Shown in pieces: positions 1 through 12,389 of a stretch of DNA of 64,000 nt. The position numbers and the translations under genes were made by a program. Every line of letters starts with the position of its first letter. Position 1 is the first letter of the stretch. The notes beneath the pieces are model-generated. The model did not search any database. It was not told the DNA's origin and saw nothing but the letters and a program-made list of their open reading frames with translations. The DNA comes from Eriocheir sinensis (lineage: Eukaryota; Arthropoda; Malacostraca; Decapoda; Varunidae): positions 152,001 through 216,000 of the forward strand of contig NW_026111748.1 of NCBI RefSeq assembly GCF_024679095.1. Reading direction: 5' to 3'.

Positions 1-372
1 CCTTGCTTTTCCTCAACAAGGGTCCACCAGGTTTGCTGCCACCCCTGGCCCACATAGCTTGGCGCGGTCTCTTTCCCACCTCCGTTTCGCCCATTTACTG
101 GTGGCCACCATATTGTTGCACGCTGCTCGATGCAGGGCTTTGTTGCGGCGTGTTGGGCTCCTTTGTGGCGGAGCCACGCAGAATATTGCTTTCTGCAGCA
201 AGGCAGCAGCGGTAACCAAACCAGGGCTGATCGGTGGGCTTGGAGGTGTACTGGTGGTGTGGAATGTGCTCTCGTTGGAGAGCTTTACAGAGACGTTCAG
301 TAAAGGCAACCCCTTCATGGGCTCTGCTCGCACAGACAGAAGGGTGTGCCAGTCTGTTTGCTGCAGGTCTCT
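1..372. other. Unassigned sequence left of the piggyBac end
   Basis: Both strands carry open stretches of about 105 codons here, but none shows a motif I recognise and the two strands mirror each other. It ends exactly where a TTAA and a piggyBac-like terminus begin. I see no RNA gene or clear promoter. Confidence 0.3.
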
Positions 373-3047
373 TTAACCCTATTCGTTCCGACCCGGGCCA
401 TTGCCCCCCCCTGAGGATTTTGTCAAAACGATCATTTTTTTATTACCAAGTTTAAAGAAAAATAGACCTACTGATAAACGTAGAAAATACCGTAGATTAA
501 GATGCGATATCAAAAATAACCATAAGACCTCCGTTATCTTGCTAAACACGAATATTTAGAAACACCGACGCGAATCATTTTTGAAGCACGGCGATACGCT
601 GTGAAAAAAACCAACGTTCAAACGCCTCCGGATGACGATATTATTACTGTTATAAGTAATAATATACCTGTATTGTATAGTGCTATACTGCATGTTCTGC
701 ATCTTTTATGTTAACAAAGCTTGAGCTGATACACTAAACAGACCAACAAACAAGCTAGCTGTAATAAAAACATAATAAAAACGTACAGCCCGCTGTGTAC
801 GAGAGATGTCCAACGACAGTTGGCGACACGAGCTTGTGATTGCGGCGAGGCGATGACAATTATGGCACATACAATACTTATTTTGACACTACCATAAGGT
901 GATAACTGTGTCTCGTACATATGTTAATTTCTTGTACTTTGGCCAGACAATTCCTGCCTATAGCCTAATAAAGAAAAAAACGTACGTGCTTAGGGTGAGT
1001 CTGGGTAACAGGTGTTCACATGCGCCGCGAGACGCTGAGTCGGCAGGCGTTAAGCGGTCTAAAGCTTACACACTGACTTCGACATCATCACCGTTACCTG
1101 CTACCAAGGTCTGTTCGTGACGTGGGTTGACTCACAAGGAGTATAACAACAGTACTATGGCACAAAGTGAGTATGGGTTTACGGACCACAGGAAAAGTGC
1201 TCATTACTGATGTTATAGGTGATTCCTTGAGAGATGATGTGTTTCCTGATCCATTATCAGAGAGTGAGGCAGAAGGAAGCGAATTTGAATATCAGGATGA
1301 TGCTGCAGAGGTAGATGAATGGATTCTAACAGACATAGAAACAGTTAGTAGAGACAGAGTTAGTAAACTCTCTGGATAGCTGCCTCAATGTAAATAACTA
1401 TGATGATTTTCACCTTCCCCACGAAACCAAAAAGAGCATACAGTCTTCTTACAAAAGCCTAGGGGTCACAGCCTGGAAACAAGTAACCTGCAAAACCAAT
1501 GGACTAATAATGAGATTGAAAGTAACTTGATACGTGCAGGAAGTTTACTAGGTGAGGCAACTGAGGCTGACACAGCTATAAAAAGCATGGGAATTGTTTA
1601 TTACAGATCATATTATTGATGAAATAGTGCGGAACACTAATGTTAAAATTCAAAAGATAATTGACCAATTATCAGAGAGAGAAACAGTAAAGAAAGACAC
1701 AGTACACATTAGAACAACAGATTCTGTAGAGATGAGAGCTTTTCTGGGCCTGTTATATGTTAGAGGTTTGTTAGGACAAAACACACATGACCAAAAACTT
1801 CTTTTCAAGGAAAAATAGGTCACCCAATTTTGGTGCTGTCATGTCATGGCATAGATTTGCTTTTCTTCATGCTAACATAACATTTGACGATCTCGCCACT
1901 CGCCCTCAAAAGATGGTTACATGACAGGTTCGCAGCAGTGAGGAGAGCTCTTTGAGGCATTCAATGTGCGCTGTAGTTCAGTCCTACAACAGACGACTAC
2001 TTGACCATTGATGAAACCTTATATGGATGCAGAACTCAAATAGGTTTCAAACAATACAACAGGAGCAAGCCTGTCCGATATGGCCTATTATATAAGTCGA
2101 TCAACGCTGAGGTATCCGTTTACATTTAGAACAATTGTCTATTCTGGCAGGCAAGAAGAGCCCAGCCCCTATTACATACGCGGTACTCTGCCAACAGTCA
2201 AAGCACTAGTGAACCAGTTGAGTAGCAGTGTCAACTTGTGTGGCAAGACCATTAGTCTGGACAGACTATACACTAACCCAGAGCTATTCGATTGGCTGTT
2301 GACGAAAGACATCACTGCTTTGGGCACACTAGATCAGTCTAGAAAGGAATACCACCACAGATAAAGGAAGTCAATGCAAGAGAAGATAAATCTTATGAAG
2401 TGTACAAGGAAAAGTGTCAAGGAAAATGTACCTTAATTCCTATGTGAAACAAACCAAAAGCAAGGGCCTGCGTAACGTTTTGCTTTTGCTGCCAGTACGC
2501 TGCCTTGATGGGCGTCACTAAAGATGACAATCAAAAGAAGCCAGCAATATATAAACTATTGTGACTTCACTAAAGGAGGCACTGATATTGTTGACCAGAA
2601 TCAATTTTTACACAGTTAACACCAAGTCTGAAAATGGACTGTCAATGCATTTCATATATTTTAGATACTGCTCAGTGAATTCTCAAACAATATTTGGTAA
2701 AAATACCAACAAGGATCCCAGGAGTATAAATTCATTTAATTATGGCTGGGAGCTGGTGATGTCACTATGTATTCCACAAATACGGAGACGGAAGAAACTC
2801 CTGGTTTGCCGCAGAGTACAATAGCTAAGATCAAACTGCTGCTAGATGACTCTGAACCTGAACTTGATGCTGTGCCTGAAGGGCAACCCGTCAGAACAGA
2901 AAAGCGAGCGAGATGTTCAGCATGTCTGGAATTCTATCCAGGGCCAGGTTACAAATAATAGATCTAAGTCAAAAGGAGCAGAATAATGTGTCAAATTTGT
3001 AAACATGTTGCTTGCGATCAGCATCTAAAACATTTATGTTGTAGTAT
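373..3047 (+). mobile_element. Degraded piggyBac-superfamily DNA transposon
   Basis: A TTAA at 373-376 is followed by CCCTATTCGTTCCG, the form expected of a piggyBac terminus (TTAA target, terminus starting CCC). About 800 bp of AT-rich leader precede a broken transposase gene at 1167-3047. I could not find the matching right terminus. An (AT)n array starts 30 bp after the coding remnant and may have replaced or separated the right end. Linking this terminus to this transposase is inference from order and spacing. The alternative is an unrelated piggyBac MITE end. Confidence 0.55.
1167..3047 (+). pseudogene. piggyBac transposase pseudogene (PGBD/DDE_Tnp_1_7-like)
   Basis: This encoded the cut-and-paste transposase of a piggyBac element. 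Pieces lie in order in several frames. An acidic N-terminal segment is at 1167-1379. A segment starting FITDHIIDEIV and containing YVRGLLGQNTHDQ is at 1594-1818. The first catalytic Asp block is LTIDETLYGCR near 2003-2035, followed by FKQYNRSKPVRYG. The second Asp is in ISLDRLYTNPELFDWLL near 2252-2300. The third region is KGGTDIVDQ near 2573-2599. A C-terminal cysteine-rich zinc domain begins with CSAC near 2914 and ends with CQICKHVACDQHL and CC near 2988-3042. Stops and frame changes separate the blocks, so the gene is dead. All three Asp positions survive, so decay is recent enough for confident family assignment. Confidence 0.85.
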
Positions 3048-3073
3048 TGTTACGATAAATTGAAACCATAATT

Positions 3074-4112
<1,039 letters not shown>

Positions 4113-4120
4113 GCTCTCAC
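4113..4120. repeat. hAT target-site duplication, left copy
   Basis: GCTCTCAC, repeated exactly at 5606-5613 on the other side of the element. Confidence 0.9.
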
Positions 4121-4205
4121 TAGTGGTGGGCAAGTACCGCTAATTTCAGTACCGGTACGTACCGGTACAAAAGACACCGTTACCGGTATTACCGGTACTG
4201 TACCG

Positions 4206-4313
<108 letters not shown>

Positions 4314-4759
4314 CACACAGCCGTCTTCATAATATATTGTGGGTTGCCTTTTAAAACTGATAGGAAATACCTAAATGATAGCAAACTAACATGAAAATTC
4401 ATTCATAATGATATAGATTGAGTGGTATGCACTAGTGACACTACAACGCACCAGCGGGCAGCGGTACAGACGACGCTTGTGGCAGGCTGGCGGCTCGGCT
4501 GGCGGAATGAGGCAGCGGACCAGTGGCACGCGCTGCCCGCCAGTACCGCGATACCGATAAATTGCCGGTACTGAATGGGCCGCCCGCGCGTACCGAGACA
4601 GTTAACGTACTGACACCTTACCGGTTTTCCGGGACCAGTGGCACGCTGCCGCCCGCCGGTACCATTGCGATACCAGTAAATTGCCGGTACTGAATGGGCC
4701 GCACTGACTCGCGGCAGTACCGACTCCCGAGTCCATGACGACCGAGCGTACCGAGACTG

Positions 4760-4762
4760 CTG

Positions 4763-4816
<54 letters not shown>

Positions 4817-4878
4817 ATAGCAGTAGTAGAGGTAATAAGTAGTAGTAGCAGAAGTGGAAGTAGTAGTAGTAGTAAAAA

Positions 4879-4970
<92 letters not shown>

Positions 4971-5036
4971 ATAGCAGTAGTAGAGGTAGTAGTAGTATTA
5001 GCAGAAGTAGAAGTAGTAGTAGTAGTAGCAAAAGTA

Positions 5037-5075
<39 letters not shown>

Positions 5076-5090
5076 ACTAGTAGTAGTAGT

Positions 5091-5161
<71 letters not shown>

Positions 5162-5211
5162 TAGTAGTAGTAGAAGTAGCAGTATTAGTAGTAGTAGTAG
5201 AAGTAGAAACG
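4760..5211. repeat. Compound trinucleotide repeat (AGT/ATT/AGC)n
   Basis: Blocks of AGT, ATT and AGC repeats fill the centre of the hAT element. They create long artefactual Leu, Tyr, Thr, Ile and Asn runs in every frame. Those are not genes. Confidence 0.95.
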
Positions 5212-5605
5212 CAATGGTAAAATGCCGCCGACGCCAGTCCGCCCTGCCGCCGAGTGGTGCCGACACATTCATTCTTAGCGGTACGAAGCAGCAGGTCCCG
5301 GCTTTAGCAGTCCGGCACAGACGCTAAACGGTACAAGCGGCAAGCGGTACCGGAAATGATACCGGCAAATTCAGTCGTACCGGTACAAGGCGCGTCTCGC
5401 CGAGCCACCGAGAGTCGAGACCGCGCCGCCGCCAGCAGCCAGCCGGTACCAGTGTGGACCGGTACCGAGGCCTTGAGTCGCGCGCCTCCACGCTGTTTGC
5501 CGAGTACCGCTTCGGCTGTTACCGGTACGGAAATTTTACCGGTACAGTACCGTTAAGGCTGGTACCGGTATTACCGGTACTGGTACCGGAACTTGCCCAC
5601 CACTA

Positions 5606-5613
5606 GCTCTCAC
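5606..5613. repeat. hAT target-site duplication, right copy
   Basis: GCTCTCAC, identical to 4113-4120. Confidence 0.9.
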
Positions 5614-5660
5614 ACACACACACACACACCTATACACACACACACCTATACACACACACA
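5611..5660. repeat. (CA)n with CTATA interruptions
   Basis: Short CA array directly beyond the right target duplication, interrupted twice by a CTATA spacer. Confidence 0.85.
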
Positions 5661-5963
5661 ATGGCATACATGAAAAATATTACCTTACATTTGTAATATT
5701 TTATCGGAACACTACAAAATTCACACAAGAGTTCAAGGGTTTGTTGATTCCTTATTCCTTTAACAAATTGCATATATGGATATATGAAGAAAAAAATTGT
5801 AAATTATTAAGTTCCATTAGTTATAGGATTTTCGGTCTACCTTTGGGTCTCGTACCAGAATCTGACATGAAGAAAACATAATAAACATTTCAAATGATTC
5901 ATGTCAAAATTAAGCAAAACAATATATACTGACAAAACTGTACACTAAAAATAAAAAATAGTC

Positions 5964-6656
5964 TGTTCACTTAAGCTAGATTCCTGGCGCCTAGGCAGGT
6001 TGGTAAGCTTGCAGCTGATTAGCTGCTCCGCTCTCTCACAGACACTCATGTCGGACCACATCTTGCACCCGCGAGTGAGACATGTTTCTTTATTATATCC
6101 CATAGCTCACCTCACATACGAGATAGCCAGTTTTGGTTGACACCATCAGACTCAGCAGTGACTGTAGAATCAAGATGTATTTTAAAAACTCGACAAAACA
6201 AATAAGAAAATGGTATTACGTTGAGTTGAACCGTAAAAATGTTGCTACATATAACTCTGTGTTTTACTTATGCTGCTGTTTCAACAGTTGTTCATTGACT
6301 GCAGAAATATATTATTACATTCGTAGGAAAATCTCTCATGAACACGATAGTGTGATCAGAATGCACTTAAAAGCTCCATGTTTTAAATCTTCACAGTTCA
6401 ACTCATCATAATACCATTTTCTTTCTTGTTTTGTAGTTTTTACAATTCATCTTGGTTCTACAGTCATTGCCGAGTCTGATGGTGTCAACCAAAACTGGCT
6501 ATCTCGTATATGAGGTGAGCTATGGCATATAATATAGTAACATGTCTCAATAGAGCATGTAAAATGTGGTCTGACATGAGTGTTAGCAGGAGAGTGGTGC
6601 AGCCAATCAGCTGCAACCTTTCCAACTGCAAACGCCAGGAATCTAGCTTATGAACA
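5964..6656. mobile_element. Foldback (long-TIR) DNA element
   Basis: The first about 260 bp (from TGTTCACTTAAGCTAGATTC) recur inverted in the last about 270 bp, ending CGCCAGGAATCTAGCTTATG then AACA. Both arms include the AAAACTGGCTATCTCGTA segment. The flanks are 6-bp direct repeats ATAGTC at 5958-5963 and 6657-6662, suggesting a target duplication. No coding capacity. Arms differ by scattered substitutions, so insertion is not very recent. The superfamily is uncertain. Confidence 0.8.
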
Positions 6657-6662
6657 ATAGTC

Positions 6663-7152
6663 TTGAAATATTGCACTGCTGCTTTTCATAAGACAAAAAG
6701 CAAGTGTCAAAAGTAAGTTGTGGCACTGCTCTCACTTCCAGTCAGTCAGGAGGAACTAGTGTTGAGTATCCTCCTGACGGCTGGAGGCCACTGGCTGCCC
6801 CACTGCATCCAGAGGTCAGTGGCACAATAACATCATGTTGTGTTTAACAAGACTCGCACCTCATGATATTATAACTTATCATAACAAGTGGATGTGATGT
6901 ACAAAATCCTCAGTATAGATTTACTAATAATTTCTGATACCATTGAATTGCTTTATGCTATGCCATTAAAATCATTTGAGTGCATTTTACACCATACATA
7001 CATACACAAAAACAGTCACAGGAACAGTACAAATGTGCATATTACCAATGACATAAGTGCTGCATTTTTTTCCTGTTTTGTCATTTATGATTGTTTTACC
7101 AAAATTAAGGAATTCAAAGAAAATTTTAAAGGTATGAAGGCAGGTTTTTAGG
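6663..7152. other. Unassigned interval
   Basis: AT-rich unique-looking sequence between the foldback element and the 32-bp minisatellite. No motif or RNA gene seen. Confidence 0.3.
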
Positions 7153-7410
7153 TCTGTTCTTGTCCAGCACGGCAAGAATATGAATCTGTTCTTGTCCAAC
7201 ACGGCAAGAATATGAATCTGTTCTTGTCCAACACGGCAAGAATATGAATCTGTTCTTGTCCAACACGGCAAGAATATGAATCTGTTCTTGTCCAACACGG
7301 CAAGAATATGAATCTGTTCTTGTCCAAAACGGCAAGAATATGAATCTGTTCTTGTCCAACACGGCAAGAATATGAATCTGTTCTTGTCCAACACGGCAAG
7401 AATATGAATC
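7153..7410. repeat. 32-bp minisatellite, about 8 copies
   Basis: The unit begins TCTGTTCTTGTCCAACACGG and repeats every 32 bp with only one or two substitutions per copy. Because 32 is not a multiple of 3, every frame stays open with a 32-residue translated period. Those open frames are by-products. Confidence 0.95.
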
Positions 7411-8399
7411 GGTGTTGAATCTGAGAGAGGAAAATAAAAGATTAGCAATGCTATCGTGACTTTCATAGAATGGTGCTCAAAGGTAAAATAATAAGTGACA
7501 TTTTTGACAGCATCACATTTTTTAGATCATCAAATAGGAAATAAGACTACATAGGCATGATTCTTAGCATCCCAGTGAATTTAGTGTACCTGGCGACTCC
7601 AGCGCCAGACCGCTTGTATACTTTCTTTAAGACATAATGCTTGCACAAAACTTTTAGTACCATCAATTTTACTTTTTTCAATTATTATTAGACATTCATA
7701 TTAGAATAACCTTAATTATTTGTACACTAAAAATGACAGAAATGAATGGGATGCATCTCCATAGGGGCAGGTTGCTGGTTTTATGTAAGTCCTGCTGCTG
7801 TGCTCACTCCAGGCTGGAAATACAGATCCATGACTAGCATCTAATTATTATGTACATGACAAGCTTCATTTGAAAGTGTATTATAGTATCCTACACCAAT
7901 TCTTTGTACATAGTGTTCTCCGCAATGTGACCTTAGTGACGATAGAGCTGTGTGGTCATAGCTGCAAGGATGTTAGCAATTGGCACCCTTTTCAATTAAC
8001 AAAAAAAAAACATCTGGGAACCTCCAGTTTCTTTAATTCTCGGGACCTCTCTGTGATTAGCAGCCTGGCACCTGCCTTGTTTGGAGTGAGCATGGCACCA
8101 CTTCTGCCACTCGCCAGTTTACGTGTAGTCAGTAGTAGTTATTTAGCTATACAGTACAGTTCAACCTGGACATTGTTACTGTGTATGTATGCTCATGTAT
8201 GGCATGAATAAGTAAAATAAATAAATTATGTTGACATGTTTTGTCTCGGGTGTTCTTTATCATCATGGCAGCAGACTTGGAGGGTGCGTAGAGGACAAGG
8301 TATAGTTACAGAGGTAATGGTTTGTTTGATCTATCTGGGACTTGGGTGTAATGGTGATCCCTGCACCCTTATATCTAGCTCTATCTCCAACATCCTGTT
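7411..8399. other. Unassigned interval
   Basis: No convincing gene. Short open frames lack motifs. The right part may be the very degraded 3' side of the LINE at 8400-9200. Confidence 0.3.
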
Positions 8400-9200
8400 C
8401 CTTCGAGTGTCTCTACCTTCCCTATTCTGGCACTCCCACTCAGCACACATAATCCCTCATCTACTGATTCTTTCTATCTAATACTCATCCACTCTACTGA
8501 TTTATTTCTCTCATGTCCACACCATCTTGGAACACCATGCCACACACATTCATCCACTCCATAATCCCTTCAAGGTTAAACCCATATGGAAACTCTCATA
8601 CTACATATTCATGATTGATGTGCCACATTCCATGTCCATGACTCTGATGCATACGTATAACAGAGTTGGGGCAAAATGCTGCTTCGTACATCCTCCATCA
8701 ACACGTTCACGCTTCCTCCTTTCATATACCTATTACCTGTCTGCCCTTCACTGCTCGCTCCCTCACCTTTCAGTGGTTACATGGAGCTGTCTCTTAAGTA
8801 CCAACAGTTCAATCACTTCCTAGATACTCCACAACTACATCATATTTCAGCATTTCTGCCATTATACCATCATTGCCAGGAGCCTTTCCTGGTTTTAACT
8901 TTATTGTTTCTTCTATCTTATCCCTCTCCACCTCCCCCTGTGGATATGGCTGCCCTCATTCTCGTTCATCACAGATTTAAAATGCTTTTTCCGTACCTTC
9001 TTTACCACCCGATTCCTTTTTGCAAGTACCCATCACTCCCCTTAATCCTGTTAGTCACTCGTTCTTCCCCCATTTCTTTCAATTTCTTTCCAGAAGTGCT
9101 TTTGTTCTGATGTTTTACTGATATCTTCATGCCATTACTTTCCCTAACCAATCTTTTTACCAATGCCTTACTCTCTACTTTTTTCTCTCTCACTTCCATC
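8400..9200 (-). pseudogene. Degraded LINE reverse transcriptase fragment
   Basis: Read on the minus strand, broken pieces match a non-LTR reverse transcriptase in the right order. Upstream linker motifs lie near 9000-9200. KIEETIKLKPGKAPGNDG, the typical entry to the RT domain, lies near 8870-8940, then IMAEMLKYDVVVEYL. Further on near 8530-8650 is thumb/C-terminal-like sequence resembling a WFGH-type block. Most of the palm, including the catalytic YADD block, appears deleted. Many stops. Family level only, clade not determined. Confidence 0.55.
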
Positions 9201-9204
9201 ACAT

Positions 9205-9648
9205 TAATTATTTTCTCTGTAGTACTTTCTTAGTTTGCCACTCTTGTTGATTTCATTAATATACGTTAAAAATTAGTACTTATAGTAGAGGTGAACTTTA
9301 TTGTCAAGTGCTAATGAACTCATTGGAAGCCTTGGTACTTTGGAGAAATTAGTAAGTAACATTATTATTGAGTAATTTTCCTCTCAACTGACTCTGTTAT
9401 CTCATCTGTTCACCTCACATTCCCTTTCCTCTTCCACACTCTATATCCAGCTACTTCTTCAGTTACCTTAAAAACTTAACTTTAAAAATCTCTTAACACC
9501 ACTCACTCCAGCACTGTAATCTATTCCTACTCTTGCTCTTCCTGGAGATTCCTTCATGGCTGAGTGTAGTGTTCAAGTTACTACACCATTATGGAGACAT
9601 TCCTTTCTATAAGTTCTTAAGTTTAAACACAAACCACCTGAGATCTCT
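9205..9648. other. Unassigned AT-rich interval
   Basis: No coding, RNA or repeat structure recognised. Confidence 0.25.
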
Positions 9649-9834
9649 GTTGCCAGGTCATCGTACTCAGAGCACAGTATTTACCAGTTTCTGACGCCTA
9701 ACTGTTGCCAAGAAACATCAGGATCTAACTCTCTTAACGATAACTATAAATTAGTTTCATTACTGGTGCCCAGAAGACAGTTTAGGGGTCGGAAGTCGGG
9801 AAATATAAGCGGCTGAGTACGACAATCTGGCAAC
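9649..9834. mobile_element. GTTGCCAG-type MITE, copy 1
   Basis: 186-bp element with inverted ends of about 24 bp starting GTTGCCAG and containing TCGTACTCAG. Two further copies lie at 19082-19262 and 59713-59897 with the same internal order (MITE-like, no coding). A clear target duplication was not resolved. Confidence 0.85.
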
Positions 9835-10310
9835 ATTGCGGCCGAGATGCTACTGTCTCATATTAGCAAAACCAGACCCCAAATTAGTGGCCCCAAAGGG
9901 AATCTGGTTTGCCATGAGTATAATAGATCCATGGAATGCACTCCCTGAGCATTGTAACAGCACCATTAATCCGTTAGCAGTGACGGGCCAAATTTGTGGC
10001 TTTACCGTGTAGCAGTGAACCAAATTTGTGCCACAATTTAACCCCCACAAAATAGATGATACATAAACTGATCACAAATGCTTCGATATATATTATGAAA
10101 TGGTTTGTGCGAGTGATGATTTTTTTCTCATTTTTCTCGCTTAGAGGGACCATTAAGAAACAGGATCCCTGCTGCTACCGGGTTAATCGCCACATTCAAG
10201 TGGGATAAAAATTACAAGACATGGATGACATATGTGATAGAGGTGGGAACAGTTTCCACTAACATTCTCATCAACCTGTAGTGACTCGAGACATACTTGA
10301 AGAACTCCAA
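9835..10310. other. Unassigned interval
   Basis: No recognisable gene. Confidence 0.25.
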
Positions 10311-10390
10311 AGCCCTTGAGCCATGGGGAACCTCTTGGGCCCAACACTCACAACACAAGAGCCCAGGTTTGATTCCCAGGCTGGTTGTTG
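10311..10390 (+). mobile_element. tRNA-derived SINE head (degraded)
   Basis: GGTTTGATTCCC at 10366-10377 fits a pol III box B. The preceding bases CACAACACAAGAGCCCAG parallel the SINE at 52935-53190 read on its sense strand. Box A is eroded. Confidence 0.5.
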
Positions 10391-10985
10391 GGAAATTAAA
10401 TTATTCCCAAGAAGATCAATTTCTCATTTGCTTTGAGAAGTGGCAGATCTCCTTGTGACAAAGCATGTAGGGTGGGAAGAAAATGTGGAAGGGAAAACAA
10501 GAGAGGAGTAAGGGAGAAGGAGACAAAAGGAAAAGAAATTAGGATGGGGATGAAAAAGAAAGGGGAAAGGAAAGGATAGAGTGGAAAGTGCATAAGCATG
10601 GAAGATGGGGAAGGCAGATGGTTAAAAAAAGAAAAGGGAGTAGAGTGGAAGGGAATTAAATGAGGTGGGGGAAATGGTGAAAGTTAAAGGGAGAAGAGGA
10701 ATGGAGACTACTTACTATAGGCTCACAATTAAATTATGGTGTACGTCACAAGGACCATGGGTAATATCTAAATCCATGCATGTGAAGAAAATACATTAGA
10801 TTAAGCTTTGGGGGGAACAGAGTATGATTATGAATACTTATAAAGACTCTTGCATGTGTTAGGGAGGGAGGAGGAAGCTTACAAGTATAAAAAGCAGTGG
10901 CTTGGAATAAAATTCATAATAGTGTACACAATCCTTAAAACTGAATGCTTAAATGCTAGAATAACTCTTTATTAATTGACGGTAC
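10391..10985. repeat. Purine-rich low-complexity region
   Basis: Mostly GGAA/GAGA-type sequence from about 10460 to 10700. The antisense open frame rich in Phe, Pro and Leu is a by-product. Nothing else supported. Confidence 0.6.
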
Positions 10986-11098
10986 CAGGGGTGTCAAACT
11001 CGCGCCCCCCGTGACAAATTTGGCCTTATTGTAGGGGTCCACAGGTTAAAAAGTGACCAGAAAAGAGGGAACAGGACAAAAAAGGTTGGGGACCACTG
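10986..11098. mobile_element. Short hAT-like element or internally deleted remnant
   Basis: Begins CAGGGGTGTCAAACTCGCG and ends with the complement of CAGTGGTCCCCAACC. Both are widespread hAT terminus styles, but they are not mutually inverted, and no 8-bp duplication flanks them. It may be a fusion of two hAT ends. Confidence 0.5.
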
Positions 11099-11238
11099 AT
11101 ACAAAGGGAAAGAGAAGCACTTGTTTGAAAGGGGGGTAAAGAAGAAGAAAGAGAAGATGCTGGTAGCAGTCAAAGCGGAAGGGAGAGGAGGTTGGTTGTA
11201 TTTAGGAGGAAGAGAGGGGTTGGCTGTATATATGTAGG

Positions 11239-11600
11239 GTGAGAGGAGAGGGTGTTCGCGGCCTTGTATCTTGGTGGTGAAACATTTCTTTCAAATATTC
11301 ATGAGGCCAACAGGAAGGAAGCCTGGTTCTGTCTGATAGGATGAAGGGAAGGGGGGCCATACATGCAGTGAGAGGAGAGGGTGTTCGCAGCCTTGTATCT
11401 CGGTGGTAAAACGTTTCTTTCAAATATTCATGAGGCCAACAGGAAGGAAGCCTGGTTCTGTCTGATAGGATGAAGGAAGGGGGGCCATACATGCAGTGAG
11501 AGGAGAGGGTGTGTGCGGCCTTGTATCTCGGTGGTAAAATGTTTTTCAAATATTCATGAGGCCAACAGGAAGGAAGCTTGGTTCTGTCTGATGAGGATGT
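11239..11600. repeat. Tandem repeat, units of about 129 bp, nearly three copies
   Basis: Units start GTGAGAGGAGAGGGTGT at 11239, 11368 and 11496. Copies are about 95% identical by eye. The third is cut short. Confidence 0.9.
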
Positions 11601-11787
11601 TCCTGGGCTTCTATCTCAGTGGAAAAATCTTTTGTTTGGGAGGCTGACAGGAAGGATATGAACCCAATTTGTGCCCAATAAGAGTGATTGTATTATTTGT
11701 ACTCGCTTCCATTGACCCTATGACCTTAGTTTTTGGACGTTAGATAAGTCTGGTGTTCAGCCCCTGGCCCCAGTCAACTATGATTAA

Positions 11788-12025
11788 CCCTTAGCCGGCA
11801 ATGGAACCATATACTATAGACGGTCCAAAAATTCAGTCAGTCAGTTTTGTATGGCAGAAACGTAATAACACTTCCAGATTGCAGTAGAATCTATAGAGAC
11901 GATAGCTAGGACATCTCTTATGCAGCGTAACTATTTATGCTACGGTCCTAAGGTTGACAGCGACTACATATAGACAATTCATTTTTGGGGGTAGCTACTC
12001 TTCAAATACTGCTGCCATCTAAGGG
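11788..12025. mobile_element. piggyBac-type MITE
   Basis: 238 bp flanked by TTAA at 11784-11787 and 12026-12029, with ends CCCTTAG and CTAAGGG and a further shared GGCA just inside. TTAA duplications with CCC termini are typical of piggyBac derivatives. No coding. Confidence 0.85.
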
Positions 12026-12029
12026 TTAA

Positions 12030-12389
12030 ACTTAAGGCATTTGGTCCATGTGGAGGGTTCATCTATACTTGTGGACTCTAGATTTTGTTATGTCATAGTG
12101 TTCTCTGACGATTTTCTAACCATCATTGGATTTGCTTATTGATGGCGCTACCTAGTTGGGTAAACATTTAGATCCACTCACATCTCTCACACAATGTTTT
12201 AAGATTCCTTCCCTTATCAACATCCGACTCGGGAGCAGAGAGTTAAGTCTTTCATGTTAGACATATTACAACCATAAGGGGTAAATTAATTGACCATCCC
12301 TGTAACGCAAATCAGCCATAAGATTCATCCGTATGGCTCATTCTTCTGTTAAAATTTCAGCTTCACACACTTAAACTACCTTTCTACTG
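12030..12389. other. Presumed 3' flank/UTR of the NAA80 gene
   Basis: Lies immediately after the minus-strand stop codon at 12392-12390. No AATAAA was found close by on the minus strand, so the 3' end is undefined. Confidence 0.35.

Noticed and set aside
4403..5272. 289-codon frame and neighbours with long Leu, Tyr, Thr and Asn runs
   Set aside because: They translate AGT/ATT/AGC microsatellites inside a hAT element. No non-repeat domain.
7126..7466. Three overlapping repeat-protein frames
   Set aside because: All come from the 32-bp minisatellite, and the period not divisible by three keeps every frame open.
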